Part shown: positions 25,001 to 47,913 of the stretch, in pieces
Numbering within the stretch: position 1 is the first letter of the stretch
Layout of the letters: every line of letters begins with the position of its first letter
Assembly: GCA_003864495.1 (NCBI GenBank)
Contig: ML133493.1
Span: 875,820-939,819 of the forward strand
Source: Nemopilema nomurai
Lineage: Eukaryota; Cnidaria; Scyphozoa; Rhizostomeae; Rhizostomatidae
Length of the DNA stretch: 64,000 bases
Direction of reading: 5' to 3'
Program-made: the position numbers and the translations under genes
The notes under the pieces: model-generated
Seen by the model: only the letters and a program-made list of their open reading frames with translations
Database searches by the model: none
What the model was told of the DNA's origin: nothing

Positions 25001-27147
25001 CTCTTCCCCTGAAGCCTTCTTTGTTAAAATGAAATCCGTCCTCACTTGCCCATCTCCTCCAGTGAGACCCTGGTAACAGTTGAATGTTTACTAGTGCACT
25101 AGCAAGACAACTTTTAGAAACACAAATGCTAATTATCTAAGAAGAACAGAAAAGGTTTTACAATGAAAGAACATACCTGAATTGGCACTCCATCCTGCCA
25201 TATCTGCAAAATTGAAAGAATAATGCCTGATGTTTTTTCAAAAGTAAAACTTAGGACATTTACTTTGATACTGATCCAGGGCAAAATGTGATTGTGAAAA
25301 CAACTCTTTGAAATAAACAGATTCATTCATGGACTCCGATACAGGTTGGAAAGTGGAGGGGCCAAGGAAGATTTTAACAAGCATAACAAAAGATATTTAG
25401 AAAAGCTCTATTGTTTTACAAAAAGTGTGGGGGCCATTTCTTAGGGGCATTAGAATTGATATAACAATAAAGGAACATTTCTAAGGAAAACTTTCCATTG
25501 TGTTGAATACCACATACCATAGCCTCAGAACCAGAGTTCCACCTAAGCCTAACCTCTTGACCATTCCATGACTTTGGGATTGTAAAAACTACCTTGAACC
25601 AATGTGATGACCATCTGCAAGAAAAAGATTTAACTTTCTAAATTAAATATTTTAAGTAACATCCAGTAGATATGGCTCCCTTCTTTTGAAATGGGGAATA
25701 GGGTGTAAAGGTGAGTTTAAGATGTTTAGGAGACAAGGTGGAGGAAGTTGACAAACCTATGAATAAAGGGATACGCAATTGGTAGATTGAAAAGAAGAAG
25801 TAGACCAAGCATGGTACCATATGATATGATGACAAGAAGATGGTGTAGGGTCAGTTTTATGTAAGAGAATGCACAAAAGTTTAAAGAATGGACATAGAAG
25901 ACAAAATTATGATGCCAATATTAGAAAACCTGAAAATTGAAAGTTTTCAATAGCAAATTATGATAATTTAGAGCTGCATAGCCTCCCCAAACAAAGAGAA
26001 AATGTTATGATGAGTTGACAATATAAGGCAGGTTAACAGTATAGAAAGTAACAAACATAATTAACCAATGTTGTATTTAAACAATAGCACAAATTAGAGG
26101 CAAGAAAGTATGTCAGATTGCTAAAACTTGTGCATACGTTTGGCCAAATGAGTCACCAACTTTAACATCATGAAACTTTTCCATTTTAATATCTTCATAT
26201 TTCCTAAATCTCTCAGTACCAGCTGAATAATGACCTAGAAACTCTGGGTTTGTTTTCTTTTCTGGATACAACCTTAAAACAGTGAGAAGGATAAACTGAG
26301 AACAATAAGATCATGAAATACATGAAATCAGGATACTTTCATGCTGCTCATATTGTAAGAGAAGCTAAGAACATAATGGAGTTGTGATCATAATAATCAA
26401 TTTCCATGGTGTATGTATCACAGGCAGCAGGAGTAGCTATGCCCTATATTTTCTAATTTTTTGTATAATTTTATGCTTAATTGAAAATCTTTCTACAAAA
26501 GACAACATGCTGCAATAAAATACAAAGTCTAAAGACTAAAAATCTTTGATTGATATCTTCTAAATTCATGTATATATTTTCCTTTGCTTTTAACAGGTTC
26601 CAGACTAGTAGCAGTTTCATTAAGCTGAATCTGGTGACCTGCATTAATATTGTATTAATATCATTAATTATAATTAAATACGAAAAAAGGAATGTAACTA
26701 TTCATCTATATGCATAATTACAGCTATATACAAGATTTCATTTTGCATTTATATTCTTTCGTATAAAACGAAGTAGGAAAAGGTGGTAAAAGGGTTTGAC
26801 TGCAGACTGCCAAATTGAAAAAAATTCCGCGCGCATTATTTCTCCCCACGCGCGCAGTGGAAATCTTACAGTTAACTACCACCAAATCTTCTTATTAGCC
26901 ACAAGTGCTCTGCTACGTGCATTTAAGAGCTGGCAAGCGTAGAAACCGGGGCCCTCACTTTTAATAACAAGATTGGTTGCATGACGCCCCCAAGGACCAA
27001 TAGAGATTCTGTTGTCTCTTACCGAGAATAAAAATTGACATCGTTAAAATAGACCGGAGAAATAAATTTTTCAATCCTCTCAGTGCAGATTCGTTTGTTC
27101 TTGAATGGTTTGGCCTTGGCTACAAGTCTCAGTTCTTTGGACGCCAT
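10086..27147 (-). CDS. MAN2C1: MAN2C1, cytosolic alpha-mannosidase (GH38), 34 coding exons
   Basis: Thirty-four GT-AG exons join to a 1048-residue protein (human about 1040). It trims free oligosaccharides in the cytosol, and no signal peptide is present. GH38 landmarks: metal-binding H271 and D273 in GHCHIDSAWLWP, nucleophile D383 in [17 protein letters not shown] near 471-479, and metal-binding H585-D586 in NQFHD. The C-terminal beta domains include SWDWAKYE and MPHQGTFQSSG. Exons: 27023-27147, 26138-26272, 25518-25614, 25177-25203, 24999-25069, 24657-24834, 23999-24096, 23768-23859, 23303-23409, 21948-22058, 20682-20774, 20310-20426, 19750-19787, 19323-19380, 18324-18415, 17885-17938, 17400-17523, 16947-17037, 16239-16315, 15979-16009, 15680-15762, 15345-15462, 14862-14944, 14131-14225, 13638-13742, 13309-13375, 12923-13009, 12370-12513, 11875-11984, 11379-11458, 11194-11274, 11044-11105, 10518-10621, 10086-10197. 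The acceptor of exon 12 (TCGAAG) is the weakest junction. Confidence 0.97.
15913..15930. repeat. (CT)n microsatellite in MAN2C1 intron 20
   Basis: A short run of CT dinucleotides lies between MAN2C1 exons 20 and 21. It is an ordinary simple repeat. Confidence 0.7.
21250..21339. repeat. 30 bp unit repeated exactly three times
   Basis: Three identical head-to-tail copies occupy 21250-21279, 21280-21309 and 21310-21339; each begins CCGTTATTCATTTGTC. The array lies in MAN2C1 intron 10. Perfect identity indicates a recent tandem expansion. Confidence 0.95.
22156..22473. mobile_element. About 318 bp MITE in MAN2C1 intron 9
   Basis: Near-perfect terminal inverted repeats of 26-27 bp are present: 22156-22182 starts GCAAGAAAAAGCGGAACTAG and 22448-22473 is its reverse complement, with one extra T on the left. 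The interior has no protein-like frame. A target-site duplication is not obvious. It is a short non-autonomous DNA transposon or a comparable foldback element. Confidence 0.65.
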
Positions 27148-28195
27148 TACGACTAATTTGTTTTTCTGTCAAATTGTGTTGGTCCTGATGCGAGGTAGCA
27201 CACGAACGGGGTTGTCATGTGGCAAACGAGAGCTGCTCTAGTCACTGAAGCATAATGACTAGAATTTGGAATGCGTATGCATCGTGGGTTATATTTGATT
27301 TACAGAAATTCATATCCCCTGCTTCCACTACAAAAACTTTATGAACTTCTTCAATGAGCGCTTTTCTCTCTCTTGCTGGCTACTTTCTAAAGAAAGAATT
27401 TGTAGCAAGCATTTTTAATATTCATTACTTTGGGCATAGCATAAGGCTATAAGAATTAAAATGTAATATTTTTTAAGTTTAAAGTTCGCACAGGTATGTT
27501 CTAATATGTGTGTGTTTGGGGGATGTCTATGTTCTAATGTGGTGAGGGTGTTGATGCCAAAACGTGGTGAGTGTAATTGGCTTGGCTTTCTCTCTCTCTA
27601 GCACCTCTCTGTCTAAACCAATTTTTATATATGCCTGATAATTTAATCGATTCACTCAAGAGCAGCCTTACACTTGATCATATTATCCAAAAAGATGTTA
27701 AAAAATTTGCTAGATTGAAATCTTTATTTGAGTTCTTGCATGTTGACGTTAGGCGAAGAGAATTAACATGTGTCTCCTTGTGTTTTGTAATAACACTGAG
27801 AAGGACTTCCTAGTAGTCGTACAAGTCTTGAGAGGCAGTTCATGTAAGAGCTGATGCAAAAAGTAATATTTAAAAATTTACATTTAACCACTTTAAAAGT
27901 TTGTTTGGATTCAAATTTTCGTTCCTTCAATTAATGAGAAAGTATAAAAGCCCCTCCGGACACATACTGTTCATTTACAGTTATGGTAAGCTAGATGCTT
28001 TGAACAAAGACTGTTCCCTTACTCGCCTCCTCATTCTCCCTAGGCACGGGTATAGCTGCTTAAATTTCACAAGCCTCAAGCGAACAAGGGTCATAGAAGT
28101 GATATTTCGTAACGGGATTCCTAAGATATCAAGACAACAGTGTTCAGTCCAAATCAGATTAAGGTTATTTAGCATGAAGATCCTCGACTGAAACG
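27148..28195. promoter_or_regulatory. Divergent promoter region between MAN2C1 and the lectin gene
   Basis: This gap of about 1 kb holds the 5' flanks of both genes. A TATA box (TATAAAAG, 27943-27950) points toward the plus-strand secreted-lectin gene, predicting a start near 27970-27980 and a 5' UTR of roughly 220 bp. The MAN2C1 side has no clear TATA, as expected for a housekeeping gene. Open frames here (27577-27813, 27901-28191) look like chance or UTR. Confidence 0.5.
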
Positions 28196-31100
28196 ATGTC
28201 TAGGTTTCGTTTAGGATTTCCTCGACAAGTGGCCATCTGGTTAGTGATTTTCACTGCGTACGTACCAGCGGTGATTGGCACTGGTAAGGGCGAATATTTT
28301 CCTTTTAATTTTGCAATGCAATCGTCATTATTTCTGCAAGCGAAAGTCCCATTGCACAGGAAACAGGCCTAGATGTCATCTTGCATATTCAGGGGGCAAG
28401 GATGCAGTGCGGAGATGAGGCCTTAGATCTTTAGACACATGTAAACTACAGTCTAGCTTGTTACTTGTTGTTCAATATTAGCTTGCTTATTACTGAGCAA
28501 GTTGACAACCAAGGAACGATGGCCCTGTCTCCCGGCATCCCACATGACTATTTGAATCGTAGTGTCAAGACTCCTCGTCATAAATTGTAAACAAAACAGA
28601 GATCAAGCAAGACAAACTGGCAGGACGGGCTTGACTTTTGTTCCAGCATAAGGAAAGTGGACCTGATTTTCCTTGGTAGCACCAGGATAGGGCTTTTCTC
28701 GTGATCGTGGCAACACAGTGGAACGAAACTTGGGCCAAAACTCCCATCAACGCGAAATATCTTGCGAGCAAATAAGGGAATTCCCTCATAGGCCAAGACA
28801 TAGAAGCTAGTCAATGTAAACATTTTAGCTGTTCTCTTGTTGGAGCAATTAAGGAAATTTTATGTGGCTTGGAGAAAATTATAAATTCAAGCAATAAGAT
28901 TGTTGATTGTGCAAATAAACGAAGCTGTTCCCCACATTCTGCTGGCCTATTTGGTCTTGAGCCAAAACCATTTGTATTTGAATAAACCAAAAATTTTAAA
29001 AATGTAACAAATTTGGAGGCAACGAGAATTTAGGTGGAGCATTTTAAAAGCCAACATATTGAAGGTAGAAGTAAAAGGTGAACTTGGATAGAGCTAAAAT
29101 TCTGCTGGTCATTTTAGTATGCACCTAGTAAGAGCTGCTATAACTTTGGTAATATGTTCAAATGGATTCAAATAGAACTCTAGCAACCTCGGCCATTTTG
29201 AACATTAAAGGCCCTTGTTTTGACCTCTTTGCGTATCAAAACAATTTGAACTAGACATTAGAACTGATTGAAGTCACTAGGAAATTAGCCAATTAGGATT
29301 AACCTGATAGAATATTAAGTTGCAGCATGTTGCTGCTTTGTGGCTCAATCAATATGGGGAATTTTTCAGAGCGCTGAATTTACGGTTAGCAACTGGAGGC
29401 TTTGGCAGTGGTCTTTGGAACGGCCTAGACGTATCTCGGTCGCGGAAGGCGTCCGTCATCACAGGCCTGCCTGTATAGCCCCGCACTAATGTCACTGAAC
29501 CCTTTCACCCGCCCATATGTTGCCCCTTCAAATGACAGTACTTTGTAAAGCCTGCATAGCTTTCTAACTGTCCAAAAAATAAATCAAGCTCAAAAGCTTT
29601 TAGCCCAAAATGACACATTGACCCATTCGGATTAAACCAGAAATCAAAGTCGTTGGTGGTTTGCCACTGTCTAAAGAGTTTGGAAATGTTTCCAAACCAA
29701 TCGCTATCAGAACTCAGTGGACTACTTTAAAATATCTGGCTTGCAAAGGTCCCAATACAATAGACACAAATTCAATGTCATATTGTTGTTGCAGAAGATA
29801 TTCAATCTGTCAAATCGAATGGCGAAAAGGTGTTATGGTAGATTAAAGATTTCTGGAACAATGATGAAGATCGTGTGGGTACGTTGCCAAAGGTAGCAGT
29901 TCACTCATAAACGATCTCCATTTGAAACAGAATGGGAAGGGTGAACCGATTAATGTCAGTCGGAAAGGCGTCTTGTCCGTGTGTAGCAGGCACGTGTCTA
30001 TCACATGATACGTTTTAGTTGATTTGGCTTGTAAGAAGTTTAGTGACGCGTTTAATTTGTCTGTGTTGCATTAAGTGATAACTCAATGCAAATCCCAGTA
30101 TCTGGGTTCATCATCGTATAAAAATACCCCTTTTCCAACAGTGTAGTAGGACTATATCTTGGCATTCCAAGCTTTCATCTGTATGTGTAATGCACTTTTC
30201 ATTTAACACAATAATTTGGTTTTAGGCCTTAATGCTAGTGGTTATGTCCTTGCATTAACCCTTAATGTTCTTTATATCTATAATACTGCTATGGCAGCTT
30301 CTTCCATCCGATGCAGATGCATCAAGGAGACAATTCACATGCTCGCGCTTCTGCTAAACTGGCTAATCAATAAGCTTTGATTTACTTGAGGCTAATTGTG
30401 ACATTGAGTTCTGCGACGTGGTGCTTTTCTATTGTTCAGTTGGTGTTCTTACACTTGAGAATAAACAAGGCTGTTGCTAGGTTCCCGAGAGTCAAAACGA
30501 GGCAAACCAAACTTGAATGAGCGACCTTTTACTTTGATCACATGATGAGCTGTGTTCTTGAGCCTAAAGCATGTCAACGTATAGATAGAATTCTTCTAGT
30601 TAAACGCAAGGTGTGTAAGCTCTTTGAATAACCTTTATGGCATGGCAAACTTTATGAATATATCTACACAAGTCCATTGAAAGCAAAATCACTCTAGTTG
30701 GTGGTCAGAAAAGGCCAGTTAGGTCCCCCTTCGAGCTAAAAACCCACAAAATGGGAGTAAGTGTTTCCAAATAAGGGGCCTGCTTGATGCTGCAAAATAA
30801 GCAATGAATCTGATCACATCTTGTGATGATGACTTCTTCGTTTCAGAAGGGTTCTGCTGGAGCGACTGGGTGAACCTGTACCCTGCCAGTGAGGGTTTCG
30901 ACCGAGAAATCTTCTCCCAAGTTGCCGCAATGCAGCATGGGCTGTGCATGAGGCCAATCGCGGTCGATTACGTAAGAGCTGATGGGAAGCCGGTGAAAGA
31001 GAAGGTGAAGTGCAGTTTCTATGGCTGCCAGTGCAGCAGCTCTGACCAAGAGCCGGGGATAGTCTGTAGCGACTACAAAGTTCGTTTTCTTTGCAGATGT

Positions 31101-34100
31101 GCGCGAAACACAGCTGTGGAGAATCCATGTAAGCCTCTGTCTCATATACCTGTAGCATATCCATAACGCCTAGGCTTCAGGCTTGGATGTGATAAGCAAT
31201 GACAAATGACTATTCTAATTAGGCTGCTTAACCCGAAAAAATTATCGCTTGAGTATGATTGGAATCTTAAGAGAAAAGAGATAACTATCAGTTGAAAAAA
31301 TTCTTTTGCGAAAAGCCCACCTCGAACTAGAATAACTATATCTCAAATCACATCTAGCCCCAATGGATGATTGATTATCCTTGAATTATTATGACACAGA
31401 CATGCTACCCCTGGGCGGTAAGCAGAAGCGACTCTCTTAATTTTTTAATTTAACAATTCTAGCTTGTGCAATATTTCTTGCCATCTTTGACTGAGCTTGA
31501 AAATTAACTTTGCCAATATTCAAGTAATCTTTCGTTTAGAGACCAACGTTGCTTTCAGCAAGGGGGGGAGAGTGGCCATCAACATGTCAAATAAAATGTT
31601 TGTAACTACCACTAACTAAACCTAGTAATTTTAATGCTTACTTTTTGCAGCTTTTGATACATTTGTGTGTCATTCTGACAAGCCCAAGGAACTGCACTGC
31701 AATGACTCGTCGATCATCAAAGTCAAGGCCGCGTTCTACGGCAATGTTTGGCTGAGCAAGTGTGGCCTAGGCTCTGTCGAGCCCAAGTGCAGAGAGGAGC
31801 CGTCCGCGACGCTTGAAAGGATCGCGCTGTTGTGCAATGGCCGGGCCTCCTGTTCCGTTCAGCTGCCAGCTGCTTTAAATGATTGTGAAAAGAGACACGT
31901 CCTGCACATTGAGTATGCTTGTGAAGGTATGATATATCGCACAACAACAACAACACCGCTAAGAGGAATGCTCATAACCAACTGATTATTACAGTTGGAA
32001 AAGAATTTTGTTCAGGTTGATTCCCATCCCCTTTATGAACTCTAATTTTGGCCACCAAACTGATGACAGTTCAACTTTCTTAAATCGGAGTAATTCGCCA
32101 GCGTTGGTATTGTGGAAATATCCCCAAATTGTTGTCTTTTAGTATTTGCTGTCATTGCATTCTTGATATACTGATATTTTTCGTCATAATCAGAACAACA
32201 GAATCGAAGGATTGAAGTAGGAAAGAAGAGGGAGGAATAGAGAGGAGGAGATGAAGGAAAGTGTAGTGAAAGAAAAAGGAACTAAGAAGATGTAAGAAAA
32301 TTTAAGTGAAGTGAACAGAAAAATGAAAATGGATGTGAAAAGGAAGTAAATGATGGAAGGTGCAGTGAGGGCAATATAAAAAAAGAGAGCTGAAGTTGAG
32401 CGAAGTGAGAAGAAATGAAGCGAAGTGAAAAGGAGGAGGGTTATGTGAAGGTAGAAAGGAGAGAAAAATGTAGAAGAATACAAAGTGTAGAGAAAATAAG
32501 AGAGAAGGGGCTGAAAAGAAAGAACAAAAAAAGGAGAGACATGGTGGGAAGTGACGTCAAGGTAAGAGAAGACAGAAGAATGGTCGAATGAATCGAAGTT
32601 AAGTGAGAAAGGGGTAGAACATGAAAATGAAATCAATGAAAAATGAAAGGGGAAAGAGGGAAAGAGCATTAATCTAGAGCACTTTCGATTCTTGACTCAC
32701 GCTTGACTTAATGTTTGTTCATGCGGCGAAGAGTGTTCATGCGGCAAAGAGTACATTTATTCAAAGCAAATAGTGATAGTACGCGGATTGGCTCCAATTA
32801 GGTTATTATGAGTTCAGTCGTAGATAATCTACATTACAAGAGCCCACGCAACCATTACACAATTTTGAAATTACTTGAAACGTGTTAATAACCCGCAATA
32901 GCAGTTTTCCTTGATTGAGCCGGAGGCCAGTCAGCCAATCTGCAGAAGAGAACTCAGTCCAGATTGAGCCAGAGTCAGAATTTCAAAGGGAAGTGTTGTG
33001 AATGCAAGAATGAATTGAATTTGAGTCAATCACATGCCTTTCTAGTTTCCTTCCACCGGGTGGTCCTTTGAATCTGAGCCTAAACTGTATGGAGACACAG
33101 CAGAGCTTTCACTCATCAAACAAGTAAAGCATTCCCCAATTTCTGGCCATTTCGTATTCACCAAATTACTGTTTTCGCCTCTTTGCAGCAATTGCATTCG
33201 CGCCTGGAAACTACATCGGTAGAACGGGGGAGATTTACGTCGATCCCACATGCAGATACAAGTGCATCTTCTTGTTGAGCAATAGAGCAGTTTGCCTCCC
33301 GGTTTGTCCGTTGCATTATGGGTTCGCCTGTCCTCCTGGCAATATTGTTCGTTGGATAACACAACAAGACACATTTGCAAAGCACTGCTCTTGTAAGAAG
33401 CCGATCTGCCTAGATGTTGGTAAGTCAGTGCATGTGCATGATCTAGTGCATGGTCATAATAGCAGATTTTTTTATTTCGAATGGCATCCATGTCAAGAAA
33501 TGGACTTTAGTAATAAAAGCAGCCTTTCATCTTAAATTAGGCCCATAAAATCAACAAAATTGTTAGCAAAACTAAAGAGCAGTTTCTTCCCATTTTATCC
33601 CGTGTTGTTGCTGATGTAACTAGTTGATAAAAGCCTTCATCTTGTGCCGCAAAATTTTGTTTTAATGGTAATGAGAAAATTGGAGCAACGCTCTATCATC
33701 GACGAATGGGTGGAACGCTCCTCATTGCGATAAAAACTGGCCTAGATTTTGTGTATGCCAATAAAGTGTCGAAATCATTTACCAGGTATTAAATAATAAA
33801 AATATAACAAGCCTGGTGTCTGTGGAGCCAGGGTGGTTGTAAATAATGTTGCTTTTGAAAGAAATGGTCATAATATAGAGGTGATGTTTATATTGAATTA
33901 GAAATGAATTGGGAATTAGAATGAGAAAGGATCCCTCGATTACACTTTTCTTCCAGCACTTCGTTGCAAAGTGGGCCATAGAGTCTATTACAGGGGCGAA
34001 AAGTATCATCTTGGTTGCGAGGAGGAATGCATCTGCCTTGGGCGAAACGTGATCAGGTGCTTCCAGCTTTGCTTTTCACCAGAAACAACATGCAGAAGTC

Positions 34101-34180
34101 ACGAGAGAAAAGTCATCAGCCAGCAAGCAACCAAGTATAGTGAATGCAAGTGTCCAGTTGAGAAGTGCGTTGCACCCTGA
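28196..34180 (+). CDS. Secreted WxxW / SUEL-lectin / cysteine-rich protein (5 exons)
   Basis: Exons 28196-28283, 30847-31128, 31651-31926, 33189-33419 and 33957-34180 join to 366 residues, and every intron is phase 1. Residues 1-29 form a signal peptide. Residues 30-123 form a WxxW domain as in CILP and mucin-2 (W34 and W37, ending SDYKVRFLC). Residues 124-215 are a galactose-binding SUEL-type lectin domain (CNDSSIIKVKAAFYG, CNGRASCSV, HVLHIEYACE). Residues 216-292 and 293-366 are two cysteine-rich modules; the last resembles a von Willebrand factor C domain (GHRVYYRGEKY, then ECICLG, IRCFQLC). The protein is probably extracellular and binds glycans or matrix; SUEL domains bind rhamnose or galactose. 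I do not recognise this domain combination as a named protein. An AATAAA at 34884-34889 may end the transcript. Intron 3 holds a long polypurine tract. Confidence 0.88.
32196..32665 (+). repeat. Polypurine (GA-rich) tract, about 470 bp, in lectin-gene intron 3
   Basis: The plus strand is almost purely A and G, with scattered T and rare C. It is built from degenerate GAAGTGAAAAGG- and GGAGGAG-like units. The 159-codon minus-strand frame across it is low-complexity (Ser/Phe/Leu) and not a gene. Such tracts can form triplex (H-DNA) structures. Confidence 0.85.
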
Positions 34181-36479
34181 TAGCAGCGGAGGGTTTCGAC
34201 GTATACCCAGGAAGAGACGCGATCTTGGACAGATGACAAAAATGACACTGCCAGTGATTAATCGTTATTAAGTCGTTGTTTGGGATAGATTTAATATAGT
34301 GGTGTCGTAATTTACTCACCTATAAGAATGTTTGAGAAGGGTCAGGTCCAGAAATACTCCAGCAACCTTTCTCCGTACTCGTTTTGCGTAATTTGTATTT
34401 CGCTTCATTGGGGATTTCGTATTTTTGTCTTCAGTTGATAACGGGATGGCTGGTGATACAGAGGGTGCTCAAAGAAAAGCAAGAGATAACCAAGTCTAAC
34501 TCACCCTCCTTTCTTGGAACAAGTGATGTTGCCAAGATCAGTTACTTGTTGATGTGATATAACTGGTATAGAATATAAATGTTTATTTCTTCATCTTATC
34601 TATCGTACTTATCGTACCTTAAGTTCATCGCTTAACATTTAGAATTTGAAGCCTTTTAGTATCATTTGTTATCTTTGATATGTGTTTTCTATTTGCGCAC
34701 CGCTTAATCGAATTTCTTAAGCACGTACCCGATCCATGATAGAAAAAGCGGTAGGGGATTCCTGGTAGAAGCCGTTTTAGTGGTAGGAGGACTTCAGTAC
34801 CCTTGTGCTAGTGGACGTACTAGGGAACACAGAGGCGAACTGGCATTCGAGAGCCTGTTAATGCCTTTGATGATTTTTTTATTAATAAATTTCTAGAACC
34901 GGTACAGAAACTGGTGCCATAATTTCAGATCGCAGCAGCTTTCCTTCTTACTGACTTTCTCATTCAAGGATATAAGGTTTGAGCACGTGAGCCTCGATTT
35001 TTCTGTGTTGCGGATGCTACCGTGGTCTTCAATTCTAACGCTCATTCTTGACTTTTGTTTTTTTTATAGATTGCCTTTTTGAAATTTTTCTCCAGTGCAA
35101 TACAAATGTCGAAATTTTTTGGGAGAAACTCCCTTCATCCAAAAGCCGCAGCAATTGCCTTTTCATAGTGAACATGTTCTAATAGACTGAAGTCTTCGTG
35201 TAAATAAGGAAAGGGCTCTGATTTCTGCATGCATTGATAATGGTTCTTGACAGTATTGCAATTGCCCTTAACCAATTATTTGGTTCATTTGTCATGGAAG
35301 GTACCTGTGTGCGACGTTTCTTGTCATAACTACAAGCTCCCAATGAAACGAATTCGAATTTGAGTCTATGAAAAATTTTAATTTCCCAGAAGAGAAAAAG
35401 AGCATTGTTCCCGTATATCAAAGCCAGCTGACATCATTGAAAATGTCTATATAAATTGTTAAAGATCGAAAGTTATCTTTGAATCCATTGTAAAAGAGAG
35501 CACAAGTTGAGCTTAGATATTGGAACCGATAAAAGCAGTGTAAACACAAGTCAAATGACGAACAGTTGACGTCAACTTTTCAATCATTATTAACATCCAA
35601 TTATGAATAATCAAAACGTGCTCTTCTCCATCTGGGTGCTTCCATATAATTACAGTCTTTTTTCTAAGCAAACATAAGAAAACGATTTAACGTCACAAAA
35701 ACTTTATTGACGGGGAGAGAACCATTACGAGATCTCATCTCTACTAAAGCTACCAACATGTCAATCAAAAAACTATAGGGATCTACATACCAACTACGTT
35801 TAGGGCGAGAAAAGATCCAAGCTTCTGTCCAATTAACACGGATAAAAATTACAGTATAGTCCTTAGCAACAACGTGAAACAGAAAGTTGATCTTGTTATT
35901 ATACATAAGCATGCTGAATATACGATAGATCAGCTGTCGATTAATGCTGCACATAACATAACAAAGTAGAACAAGTTTAACATTGCTGGCGAAGGCGTGG
36001 ATATAGAAGAAGTCTTTTGCTAAAGGACGTTGCTTCCATTACGCCTATATCTCTATAACGACCCTGTCTCTATAAACAATATTACTCACCAAGGAAAAGC
36101 AAATCAACGCTTTCTGCGAGAAAGGGCAACAATCTAGCTACGTCATCGCTTCGATGTTGAAGTCAACATTTTCCCATGGAAGATGTGGACTCATAGCTCT
36201 GGGATGTGGCTCTCTAATCTTTCGTCGCCTTAAATGGAGCTCCACCCTAACCCATCTCCTCTCCACCTCCCTCTGATAGTAAACATGCTTTTCATTTTTA
36301 ACGAGACTTAAGCAGGGCTTGCGATCGCTCCTTGCTTTATAATATATCTGACTGAAATGTTTAATGCACTCTAAGCTAACCTATATTAATTTCTACATCC
36401 AGTGCTTATGATTCAATCTTATGGTGACTTCGAGTCAATTAATCAAAAAAAAATCTACGAGAAGGCAAAAGTAAGTAGT
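34181..36479. other. Convergent intergenic gap, lectin gene to Pitx
   Basis: This stretch contains the lectin-gene 3' flank (AATAAA at 34884-34889) and the Pitx 3' flank. A minus-strand AATAAA (TTTATT at 35703-35708) would give Pitx a 3' UTR of about 0.8 kb. A 96-codon minus-strand frame at 35664-35954 lacks convincing splice sites or homology. No gene is seen. Confidence 0.45.

Positions 36480-47913
<11,434 letters not shown>

Noticed and set aside
32190..32669. 159-codon minus-strand frame rich in Ser, Phe and Leu
   Set aside because: It lies across the polypurine tract within a lectin-gene intron; low complexity and no start or splice context.
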